A DNA stretch of 64,000 nt. It comes from Sodiomyces alkalinus F11 (Eukaryota > Ascomycota > Sordariomycetes > Glomerellales > Plectosphaerellaceae). The position numbers and the translations under genes were made by a program. The stretch lies in contig NW_021167083.1 in assembly GCF_003711515.1 (NCBI RefSeq), forward strand, positions 2,758,201-2,822,200, in the 5' to 3' direction. Each line of letters begins with the position of its first letter. Position 1 is the stretch's first letter. Below are positions 1 through 9,269 of this stretch, piece after piece. Below the pieces are notes generated by a model. It worked only from the letters and a program-made list of their open reading frames with translations, was not told where the DNA came from and did not search any database.

Positions 1-700
1 GCTTTTCGTGACTTTCGTCCCTTCCGCTTGTCCGATATCTTGAAAGATCTTCAAAAGTAAAGACTAGCCTTTATTAATAAGGCCTAGCTATGCCAGGTAC
101 CGGGATATATAGGAATACCTGGTAATAAGAGGGTAGACGAACTATATAATATAGAAGATATATAGGGGGTATTACCGGTGAATAAAAGGCCGACCTAGGC
201 GAGCGTTAAGGGATAGACTATAGAACGCTATAGAACTAGGCTTCGAAAGTGGTATAATAAGAACCGTCCCCGCGGTTACTCGACGACGCTATAGAAGAGG
301 CTAGGCTTTAGTAGGCGGGAGCCCGAAGAACTCCGCTTACCTTATAGAATACTAATGCATCTTCTATAGGTATATACTAGGTATAGAGATTTTAATAAAT
401 ATTACTGGTAATTTTATTACGAAGATTATATCGCGGACTATAGCTACGGTTATAAGAAGACCCGAGAGCACTTCGCTTACTGCCGTAATATTAGAAACGC
501 CCGTAAATAGCCACCCGAGCTATAGTACTATAATAGGAACGGGAATCGGACCCTCCGATTTAACACCGAAAAGACCCTTACGGAGATCCTCACGAACGGG
601 GCGGCGTTCGCCGCCCTTAACGATATAACGGGCTTCCTGAAAAAGATATACCTATTACCCTTAAGGAGGGGCGTACCTATAACCTAAGGGTATAGGTGCT
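1..700 (+). pseudogene. 3' end of a RIP-mutated LINE: RNase H and C-terminal Cys/His region
   Basis: A plus-strand frame, broken only by TAA/TAG at expected Gln codons, runs from the window edge to about 690. Near 90-130 it reads VPGYIGIPGNKRVDEL, the end of the RNase H domain of fungal LINEs (usual form VPGHxGIxGNExAD). At about 425-515 it reads YGYKKTREHFAYC, which matches the Cys-rich C-terminus (CxCGxxxxxxEHxxxxC) with Cys changed to Tyr. The catalytic and reverse transcriptase parts lie outside the window. It is not LINE D, E or F as far as I can compare by eye. The ORF2 assignment is firm; the family is not. Confidence 0.7.
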
Positions 701-991
701 AGAGAGAACAATATAAAGACCTCCGAGGGTATATAGCGAGATAATAAGATTCCCTTTATTAGTTCACTAACGTTTTATCTTATATACTATTTTAATAGCA
801 TAGTGTAGAATTTATCTTATTTTAGTGGAAAAAGATTATAGAGTTAAGCGCTTGGCACTGTATGGTCTTGGCACATATGCACAGAATCCGCACCGCCTAA
901 TACTCTAATAGGGGGCGCGGTCCTAGTATTTACTAGGCACTGCCAAGATGTTAAATAGAGACACACAAACATATATACACATAACTCTATA
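701..991. other. Spacer with a weakly RIPped patch
   Basis: No gene recognised. Positions 701-840 are AT-rich and RIP-like. From about 845 to 985 the sequence is rich in CA and TG (for example cactgtatgg and cacatatgcacag), unlike the flanks, and ends in an A/C-rich run near 960. It could be the 3' untranslated end of the upstream LINE, an LTR remnant or unique DNA. The boundary with Copia A at about 992 was set by comparison with copy 2 near 31895. Confidence 0.4.
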
Positions 992-1384
992 ATATATTAA
1001 CGATTAGAAAACGCTATATAAAGGCCTACACGGCCGTTAACCTAACCTTATACACTTATAAGTATACGGCTATAAAGTCTTTATAAAAACGCGTAATACC
1101 TAAGCTAAAAGGAACTGCCTATAGAGGCGAGAACCGAAGGCATAGATCGGTTATTACATTACATACTATTCCTTGAATAGCTTCTATATATAGCTACTAT
1201 ACCTAACAGATATTATTACTATAAGAGACGTAATCTTGAATAAAGATAAGACCTTTAATAGTAAGATTAAAACGCTATAAGCTATAGCTTCCGCTAAGGA
1301 AATTAGAGAATGCCTATAATCGATCCGTATTACCTAATCTAATAATATAACGACCGCGAATAGGCTACTATTAAGAGGCATAGC

Positions 1385-1823
1385 TGATATGCCCTGTCTA
1401 GGCAAATCCCTGACCAGCCAGTATTTTTAGACCCAGGGCTTCTAGGGTTTGAAAGGGCGACCTTTACTCTAGTATATAAGGGTAGAATAAAGATATCTTA
1501 GTCCAACTAAGGGGCGAAGCCCCGGATTAATATATTTATAGGGGAACCCCAGGGATACTCCGGCTTTCTAACTATAGCCCGGTAATACCTGGTTCCTACT
1601 AGGTACTTCTATAGTATACCGGTTTTACGGTATACCCCCGTGGAACACGGTTCTCACGGTATACCCCCGTGGAACACGGTTCTCACGGTATACCCCCGTG
1701 GTACCTAGTATCCGCGGTATACCTCCGTATAACGCGGTTTTGACGGTATACCCCCGTGGACTATAGTTCTCATAGTATACCCGCGTAAGGGGGGGTTCTT
1801 ATAGTGCGCCGTGGGGCGTATTA
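1385..1823 (-). repeat. Solo LTR of the Gypsy B family, with expanded minisatellite
   Basis: Copia A copy 2 (near 32262) runs straight through where copy 1 has these 439 extra bases. They are flanked by a 5-bp duplication ATAGC (1380-1384 and 1824-1828), begin TGATATGCCC and end GGCGTATTA (expected CA, changed by RIP). The first half matches the reverse complement of the Gypsy B LTRs at 13608 and 28466. No internal sequence remains, so this is a solo LTR left by recombination. It is longer than the 350-bp Gypsy B LTR because of a tandem array at 1627-1800. Confidence 0.85.
1627..1800. repeat. About six tandem ~29-bp units in the solo LTR
   Basis: The unit starts acggtatacccccgtgg and recurs with decay about six times. 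Each unit holds a short palindrome-like pair (cggtatac and ccgtgg). The Gypsy B LTRs hold related but fewer and less regular units (13640-13740 and 28490-28580 on the other strand). Confidence 0.75.
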
Positions 1824-1859
1824 ATAGCCGTAGATATATTAGATCTTAAGTCGGAAGAC

Positions 1860-2225
1860 TCTAACGTTACCGCTATTCCTACGGGTAAAGGCGACGCTAC
1901 CGCTATTACTACGGATTAAGGCAAGGCCGTCGCTATTACTATAAGAGAGGCTATTACTATTACTATAGACGAGGTTCTAAATCTATAGCCTAATACCTAG
2001 GCTATAGATTTAGAACCTCGTAACTCTAACACTACTGCTATTGCTACGGGAAAGGCTACTACTATTACTATAGACTATAACACCGCTATTACTACGGGCA
2101 CCGCTATTACTACGGGCACCGCTATTACTACGGGCACCGCTATTACTATAGATACTACTATTACTACGGGAGAAGACTATACCACCGCTATTACTACGGG
2201 AGAGGCTACCGCTATTACTATAGAC
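1860..2225. repeat. Imperfect minisatellite in the Copia A integrase-RT linker
   Basis: The 18-bp unit accgctattactacgggc is repeated perfectly three times around 2097-2150 and imperfectly on both sides. In the pol frame it codes for a Thr-Ala-Ile-Thr-Thr-Gly repeat. The same linker of copy 2 (32300-32640) has a shorter, differently arranged array, so it evolved by slippage within the coding region. It lacks the direct-repeat and unique-spacer pattern of a CRISPR array. Confidence 0.8.
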
Positions 2226-4481
2226 ACTTCACGGTTCACCACTATAAGGTTTAAACCGTTTCCCACGCCTTTAATATCCCCGGAAGATCCCGCGCACGCG
2301 TTCCTTATAGTGTTAGCGGTGGTTGGGGGCGCTAAGGTAGAAGAACACGATAACCACTAACGGATAGCTATAGATACACCTAGGGGGTGCCTATTAGCCG
2401 TACGCTTATCGGCCGCGCGACTATCTATCGCGAGAACTATTATAAGCCTATACACGACCGAGAAGGTGTAGAATAATAATACCTAAAAGGCGTTCTTTAA
2501 CGCTAGAAGGACTTATAACCCTATACGCTGGAGGAAGTAAGCTATTAACGATAATAACGTTATCGGCGCTAGCACTATAGATCTCTCTCCCTCTAACGCC
2601 TCCTTATCGCGTCTAACTCACGAGGATCTCCCGCCTCCGCTAAACTACTACCGCGATATACGTATATACCCGTTACGGGAGCGGTGGTTATAGGCCGAGG
2701 GGGAATACCTTAAGGGCTATTAATAGATAGGCTACTAGTAGGAGGTAAGCAGTGATTAGGCTAATAAGTAATAAGTCCTCGCCTATAAATAAGTATTATA
2801 AGGATGGCACCCTCCTTAAGTATATGGCACGCCTTATAGTATACGGGGACTAATAAAAATGGTTAGAGACTAAATATAACTACGCTGCTATGCTAGTATC
2901 GCGGTTATTCCGTATACTAATAGTAATCGCCGCCTGATTTAATCTAAAAATAAGGTAGTTCGATACCGTTAACGTGTTCATTAACGCTAGCCTTAAAGAA
3001 GAGGTGTTTATAAAGATACCGTAAGGCTATAAGGTACTAGGTAAGGTCCTACTACTACGGAAAGCTCTCTTCGGTCTAAGGGTATCGCTACTACTATAGT
3101 AAGAGGAACTTAGCGGCACGCTATAGAAGATAGGATTCACGGCTATACTTAATAACCCCTATATTATAATCCGCGACGGTTTCATCCTATTCTTCTACGT
3201 CGACGATATCGGACTTATATATTATAAAGACCGTAAGATTAACGCTAAGGACCTTAAGGCCGTCCTTAAACAGAGCTATAGGCTATTAGGAGACGAAGAA
3301 ATCCGCTGGTTCCTAGGAATTAAGGTCTTAAGGGATAGAGTCACCCGTAGGTTATAGCTATTATAATCCTCCTACGTGGAGAAGATCGCGGTTAAATACT
3401 ACGTAGATATACTCTGCTAAAAACCACTAAAGGTCCTATTATCTATAAAGCCGTTAATACTATATAACGGTATACGCGCGTTAATTCCCGAGGTCCGTTA
3501 GTATTAGGGTATAATCGGTTCTATTCTATATACCGCTATTATAATAAGACCCGATATTGCGTTCGCCTATAACGTTAACCCCTCCTTTAATCACCTTAAA
3601 AGGGCTTAATAAGTACTACTATTCTTATACTATATAAGGCACTATTATCTGGAATTCGGTGGGGATAGACTCTTCCTAGCTGTAAGCGACGCGTCCTTCG
3701 GGGATAATCTAGACCGTAAGAGTTTATAAGGATATACGATAAAGCTTTTCGGTGGCACCGTTAACTAGAAGGCGGGTAAGTAACCGACGGTCACGACGTT
3801 ATTAATAGAATCGAAACTACTCGCTCTTATAAAGGCCGCTAAAAAGACGTTATTCGTTAATCGGATATTATGGGATTTAGAGCTTCGGCTAGATTAATAA
3901 TAGCTATAGCTATACTACGATAATTAGCAGACTATTAACCTCGTTAATAAGAAGGCATAACGCCTACGGATAAGGCTATAGCAAGTCGATATATATAACT
4001 AGTAGGCGCGCTAGTCAGTATAATAAGGTCTTTTTAAGGTTATATACGTTAATACGAAGGAGATAATCGCGGACGGTTTAATAAAGATATTACTAGAGGC
4101 GGGGATTAAAAGATTATAGTAATAGCTTAATTTAACGGATTAAAAGGATCGTATCGAGTAGTCGAAATAACTACACGAAAAGATTAAACGCGCTAAAGCC
4201 GTAGCTAAAGCCGTGGCCGTAACGATAATGACAGCCTCCAAGGGTATAGTAGATCCGATAGATATAGATCCGATTAAGTAAATCCGGCTACTTAGGATTA
4301 AGGAACTAATCAAGATAGAATTAAATTAAACGGTTAAATAGGGCGGATTTAGATCCCTTTTACAAGGGCGTTTTTCCCTTAACTATTAATTTTACGATAG
4401 AAAAGCTAAGAGCGTTTAGTTTAAACAGAAGCCTCTAATTAGTTAGTTAACCTAGAAAAACCCACCTTAACTAAGGGGGTA

Positions 4482-4756
4482 TATCGTATAGGCAGGACCA
4501 CGATATAGTCTATAGGGGATTTAGGGGGGATCCACTCCCTAACTAAGGGCTTCGGGCCTTAGGTATCAGGATATAACAGGGGCGGATACCAGAAAAGACC
4601 GGATAGGATCTAAATAATATAGTACCCATAACAGAGTCTTCACCACCTAAATTAAGGGCATAAGAGACTCACACAGATATAACTTAACATAATACACACA
4701 CACGAGATTTCTGCTCTACTAAGTTGATCATCTAAGTGCTATTTTAACGTGCGACA
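4482..4756 (+). repeat. Copia A 3' LTR (copy 1)
   Basis: The LTR is 275 bp, starts TATCGTATAGG (TGTCG before RIP) and ends GTGCGACA, so the intact ends are TGTCG...CGACA. The same 275-bp unit occurs at 7488-7762 (inverted), 28832-29106 and 41501-41775. It contains an A/C-rich stretch (aatacacacacacgag) near its right end. Confidence 0.95.
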
Positions 4757-5090
4757 AATAGTGTCCAAATACCTAAATACCTTAAGGTACCTAGGCAGCA
4801 TTGGCCCAGGTCATAGCGATAAGCCGACCGACCCCCCACTCTTGAGGTCTGGACGCCGAGAGTTTAGAGACGACGATTTCCGCCTGAATCAATTTGATCT
4901 ATAGACAATTACTCCTCTCCTCGTGTCTTCCGTCAATAGTCGAAGCTTTCTCTGCCCGTGGTGACGGGTGCCTCTTATTACGATCGAAAGGCGATGCTTC
5001 TGTGACCTGGTCGTCTGAATCTCCAGTCAAACACTTAGCGCCACTTGTCCACTCAATCCTACGACGAAGGCAAGTCAAACAAATATAAAG
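4757..5090 (+). promoter_or_regulatory. SGF73 upstream region
   Basis: Base composition changes at the LTR edge: CA and TG are common again, as expected of single-copy DNA. Only 334 bp separate the Copia LTR from the SGF73 start codon, so the promoter and 5' UTR must lie here or within the LTR. A pyrimidine-rich run (ctcctctcctcgtg) lies near 4911-4924. No TATA box is convincing. The bases before the start, aaag, give A at -3 and G at +4. Confidence 0.5.
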
Positions 5091-6610
5091 ATGGCAACAG
5101 ATACAGAAAAAGGTGCTGGAGTCCTTAAATCATGGCGACACTAGGAATCGTTTGCTTACGGAGTCCCAGGTGACGAAGAGACCATCAAAGTGGCCTCGAA
5201 GAAAGTCACCAAAGACAGATCACACGGAGTGATTAAACTTAAGAAACCAGTGCCAAAGCATAACAAGCCTGGTGTTTGGAGAGATGGCAGCGCCATTGAC
5301 GGTATAGTCCCAGTCGCAAGCGAGACCGGCTATACATGCGCTGCGAGAAGCTGACTATACATGCATCACTGAAGACGAGAAACGAAAGAGGGAAAATGCC
5401 AGCACAGACCTACCGTCTCCCGGGCCCGTTGTCAATCCTTTTGACGATACTGCAAGAGAGGCATTTACTACCGGGAGACCGCTCGAAGATAATCCAGACT
5501 TGCAACAATGCAAGCATTGCCGAAAGAGTATTCTCAAAACAGCAGCCAAGGCCCACGTTACTCAATGCCTCCGATTAAAGAAAGAAAAGGCTCAAAGGAA
5601 AAAGGAAGCAAGAGAAGCAAGGGAACGAGCTAGAGAAGCTGCGAGAGAGGAGGAGGCGAGGAGGGCGGGCGAGGAAGCTGACGGTAAAGGCGACGACGAC
5701 AGCGATGGCGACGACGATGCGGAGAAGAAAGGTGCGGGTGGGGGTAAGAACGCAAAGAAAGCCACGGGAAGAAAAACAGATGAGATTGCCAAAGGAAAGA
5801 AACGGAAAGCAGAAGGTGATGCAGATAAGGGACCCAAGCAGAAGAAGAAAAAGGAGGAGTCGAAAGCCAAAGTCCCCAAACCCAAAGGTACTGAGGATCT
5901 CACGCACACGTCCATCATACCGATTGACAAGGACACGAACTAACTATAGCCTCTTAGGGCCCGTCGATGTTGAGCGCCAATGTGGTGTACTCCTTCCGAA
6001 CGGGATGCCTTGCGCCAGGTCCCTGACATGCAAGAGCCATAGTATGGGCGCCAAACGTGCCGTAGCAGGACGGTCGTTGCCCTATGACATGCTGTTAGCA
6101 GCGTACCAAAAGAAGAATCAAGCGAAACAGCAGAGTACGTCCACCGTCTTCTGGCTTGGGTATAGCCCTGTTCCTCGCTGACCATCTGTTCCCTGTGCAG
6201 AGGCTGCCCTCGATGCAAACGCCCCCCTCGAGGATGACGACGAGGCGAATGCAGGACCCGTCGATTCGGACGAGGAGACGACCGTCGTAATGACGGCCTT
6301 GGCACATTGGGCACCGCGTCCCCCAGTACCTCAGCCGATTATAAATCCCATTAAGCGAAACTATCAACTTGCTCGGCTGCACGAGCAATTACAGATGGCC
6401 ACAAATGGAGGACGCACCAACATTTTCCGCGTTGTCGGCTATGGATCCCAAAAACTGGCGGACGGGCATCAATGTTCTGATACGGACTTGGATGATGCGC
6501 CGGGAGAATCAGACTCGGCGGTCGTGGGTTTCAATGCAGGGAGGAGGCCATCGAGTCTCGGCATACAAAATCAGCATCAGAGCCGACCGCCCGTGGCAAG
6601 TCGTGGCTAA
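5091..6610 (+). CDS. SGF73: SAGA-associated factor 73 (ataxin-7-like), four exons, premature TAG at codon 18
   Basis: Exons are 5091-5301, 5375-5887, 5958-6134 and 6201-6610. The introns (73, 70 and 66 nt) are GT-AG and frame-consistent, with branch sites such as gctgac and ctaac. The model is 436 aa. Sgf73 anchors the Ubp8/Sgf11/Sus1 deubiquitinase module to SAGA in the nucleus. Visible domains: a basic N-terminus with KLKKP...NKPGVWRDG; a zinc finger C116-X2-C119-X11-H131-X3-C135; a Lys/Glu/Asp-rich linker (about 138-240); and the SCA7 domain with C250-X9-C260-X5-C266-X2-H269, reading [16 protein letters not shown] and [19 protein letters not shown]. Codon 18 (5142-5144) is TAG after CAC. 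A CAG-to-TAG change in CpA context would explain it, and no in-frame ATG follows within exon 1. The identity is firm; whether full-length protein is made is doubtful. Confidence 0.88.
5142..5144 (+). other. In-frame TAG in SGF73 exon 1
   Basis: The frame from ATG 5091 hits TAG here and then stays open, in the right frame for the conserved basic segment and exon 2. The base pattern C-C-A-G to C-T-A-G is a CpA-to-TpA transition, the RIP signature of the neighbouring repeats. No upstream exon with an ATG and suitable donor was found that could splice past it: the only donor between ATG and TAG would make an intron of about 33 nt, too short. Confidence 0.7.
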
Positions 6611-7487
6611 ACTATATTTCTGTTTTTTTCTTATTTCCTTTTCTTCCCCCCCTGCCCAATACATTATGAGGGCAGAAAGAAGTTCCCGAGACCTTTTACT
6701 CCCGCCACGCTGTCTGCCAGGACGGATAGCTTCTTGAACTTGGCTGGGTAACCACATCATTAAACACGCGGAGCCATTTTGGTTCGACACGCGGTGTTTC
6801 TCTCTCTGAACGACATAACCATGCCAGCTAGCACTGGTTTCCCCTTTCGTCTTCTTCTTACCCGTAATACAGTCCACATTATGCTGCTCATTTACGAATC
6901 ATGTCAGTTGGCCAGGCCCAGGTTTCTTCACCTCTGGCGCTGGGATATTCTTTCGTTAACAGGAGGGCCACATAAGTTCTATCCGGTTTCACCTCAGGCA
7001 AGAATCACGAATGCCATCCATCATGGCATTGAATAACAGTATAGAATTGTATCTATCTCAGTTAAGTGCTGGAATCTGCTGTGGTGATAAAGTGTGCCTG
7101 TGATTCTGATGTTATACGTGTATATATGGTCGGAATTATACGTAGCCTTATGGCGGTATGGGAAGACCTACGGAGACAGCGGCCTGACAAAAGGATCGAA
7201 GCACTTTAACGAAGTACACCGCGTTTTGCGCGGTTTATATCACGGACATACTAACCACGGGACGATAAGATACATCCAGCTTACTAGTGTAGTAGTAGCA
7301 GATATACGACGAACTAATAGATCGTTAATCTAGTACTATCTTAATCGTATAGCTAAAGGAGAATAACTATAAAAGGCATCTTTATAATCTAGAAAGGTTA
7401 AGGCTATTAGATAAAGCGTAGTCAAAAACGTTATAAAATAGGTTTAATTTGATTAACATAATTATATATAATTATAACTGTGTAAGG
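6611..7487. other. SGF73 3' flank grading into RIP-like sequence
   Basis: From 6611 to about 7090 the DNA has normal CA/TG content and is probably 3' UTR and spacer. Short frames on both strands show no codon structure or known motif. From about 7100 to 7487 TpA rises and CA/TG fall, suggesting RIP spread from the flanking LTR or an unrecognised old repeat. I see no gene. Confidence 0.5.
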
Positions 7488-7762
7488 TGTCGTACTTTAA
7501 AATAGCACTTGTATAATTAACTTGATAGAGCAGAAATCTCCTGTCTGTGTATTATATTAAGTTATATCTATATAAGTCTCTTATACCCTTAATTTAGGTG
7601 GTAAAGACTCTATTATAGGTACTATGTTATTTGGATCCTATCCGGTCTTTTCCGGTATCCGCCCTTATTATATCCTGATACCTAAGGTCCCCGAGATCCA
7701 AAGCCCTTAGTTAGGCATATAGCCCCTTAGGACTATATCGTAGTCTATATACCTATACGATA
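7488..7762 (-). repeat. Copia A LTR (copy 3)
   Basis: This LTR is 275 bp, the same length as the other three. On the plus strand it begins TGTCGTACTTTA and ends CTATACGATA. The left flank is TAAGG; no partner duplication can be found because the other end of the element is gone. Confidence 0.95.
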
Positions 7763-7929
7763 TACCCCCTTATTTAAAGTGGGTCCAGCTAGTTTAACTA
7801 ACTAATTAGAGGCTTCGGTTTAAGGTAAAAGCTCTTAACTTTTCTATTATAAAAATAATAATTAAGGGAAAACACCCTTAGAAAAAGGATCTATATCCCC
7901 CTTATTTAACCGTTTAGTTTAATTCTATT

Positions 7930-8980
7930 ATACTCGGTTCCCTATTACTAACTAGCTTAATCGGATCTATATCGATCGGATCTACCATGCATTTAAGGGC
8001 CTTTATTATCGTTATGGCCGCGGCTTTAGCGCGTTTAATCTTTTTATATAAGTAACTTAACTACTTAATAAGATCCTTTTAATCTATTAAAATAAGCGAT
8101 TATTATAGTCTTTTAATCCCTGCCTCCGGTAACACTTTTATTAAGCCGTCCGCGATTATATCCTTTATATTAATATATATAACCTTTAAAAGGCCTTACT
8201 ATACTAACTAGCGCGCTTACTAGTTATAAATATTAATATAGCGTAACCTTATTCGTAGGCGTTAAGTCTTCTTATTAACGAGGTTAATAGTCTACTAATT
8301 ATCGTAGTATAACTATAGTTATTATTAATCTAACCGAAGCTCTAAATCTCTTAATATCCAACTAACGAATAACGTCTCCTTAATAGCCTCTATAAGGGCG
8401 AGTAGTTCCAATTCTATCGATAATATTATAGCCGTCGGTTACTTACCCGCCTTCTAGTTAATAATACTGCGAAAAAGCTTTATCGTATATCTTTATAAAC
8501 TCTTACGGTCTAGATTATCCCCGAAGGACGCGTCGCTTACGGTTAAGAAGAGTGTATTCCTAACGAATTCTAGGTAGTAGTGTTTTATATAGTATAGGAA
8601 TAGCAGCACTTATTAAGCCCTCTTAAGATAATTAGAGGAGAGATTGACGTTATATTAGGAAAGCTTCGAATAGGCGAACACGATATCGGGTCTTATTATA
8701 ATAACGGTATATAGGATTAAACCTATTATACTCTAATACTAGCGGACCTCGGGAATTAATACGCGTATACTATCACGGGGTATTAGCGGCCTTATAGATA
8801 ATAATAATAGAATGTTTAGTAGTTTTCGATAAAGGATATCTACGTAGTATTTAACCGCGATCATATCTATATAGGAGGCTTATAATAACTATAACCTACG
8901 GGTAGCCCTATCCCTTAGAATATTAATCGCTAGGAACTAGCGGATTTCGTCGCTTTTAGGTTAACTATTATCGTTCTTAT
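7930..8980 (-). pseudogene. Copia A copy 3 pol remnant (RT end and RNase H)
   Basis: On the minus strand the frame matches Copia A copies 1 and 2 from the EEIR.FL..N.LRDRATRR segment (8970-8890) through the RNase H to the KEIIADGLIK region near 8150. Stops are TAA/TAG at Gln codons. RT catalytic residues and everything upstream are absent. It has diverged more from copies 1 and 2 than they have from each other. Confidence 0.8.
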
Positions 8981-9269
8981 AACTTACGTGGGGGGACCTA
9001 CGTTTTACACGGAAACGCCCTAAACCACTCGAAACCTATATTAATCGAAGCTCTTTTTAAGTTCTATACGCCTATCTATGGCCCTGTATCGTGTAGGAGC
9101 TAGTCTAGGGGTAGAATGAGTGCGAAAACGCCTAGAAATAGGCTTGCGTCTGCCCCGCGTGCGGGGGAAAAGTCTAACATGGCCCGTGCGCCCACGCTGA
9201 TAAAGCAGCAAGCCTACCCGCACAGAGCCGCACCCACAATCTCCACGCAACCCCAACACTATAAATAAT

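Larger units (their letters stand above)
1000..4285 (+). pseudogene. Copia A copy 1 pol remnant (integrase end, RT, RNase H)
   Basis: Reading in the frame that ignores RIP stops: about 1020-1370 is the integrase C-terminal/linker region (VYGYKVFIKTR, then RDVI.NKDKTFN). 1829-2700 is a low-complexity Thr/Ala/Ile linker. 2790-3370 is the Copia reverse transcriptase, with GLIYYKDRKI and WFLGIKVL, and its catalytic YVDD at 3196-3207 intact. 3480-4130 is the connection and RNase H, with SDASFGDNLDRKS, ESKLLAL (expected ESELLAL) and VNTKEIIADGLIK, the usual Copia end motif. It cannot make protein because of many stops. Copy 2 is closely similar, and copy 3 (minus strand) covers the same end. Confidence 0.9.
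992..4756 (+). mobile_element. Copia A copy 1, 5'-truncated Ty1/Copia retrotransposon
   Basis: This is the right-hand part of the same element found complete at 28832-41775. It starts inside the integrase, has a solo LTR inserted at 1385-1823, and continues through linker, reverse transcriptase and RNase H to a 275-bp 3' LTR. A polypurine tract (taaggggg) sits just before the LTR. The five bases after the LTR are AATAG, but the 5' half and its LTR are missing, so no duplication can be checked. Internal stops are TAA/TAG at Gln or Trp codons. Confidence 0.9.
7488..8985 (-). mobile_element. Copia A copy 3, minus strand, cut short at the LINE F junction
   Basis: Read on the minus strand this is the 3' part of Copia A: RT end, connection, RNase H, polypurine tract and 3' LTR (7488-7762). 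It ends near 8985, where LINE F sequence begins. No further Copia A is visible beyond the far end of LINE F (about 53040), so the missing half was deleted or the junction is rearranged. It faces Copia A copy 1 across the SGF73 island in inverted orientation. Confidence 0.85.

Noticed and set aside
2097..2150. Regular repeats looking like a CRISPR array
   Set aside because: The units are contiguous, in frame and without unique spacers, and the organism is a fungus; it is a coding minisatellite.
5575..5936. Two minus-strand ORFs of about 110 codons rich in Ser, Phe and Leu
   Set aside because: They are the reverse of the Lys/Glu/Arg-rich linker of SGF73 exon 2.
6509..6877. 122-codon minus-strand ORF over the SGF73 3' end
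   Set aside because: It overlaps exon 4 antisense and the 3' flank; no motif, no splice support and no start context.
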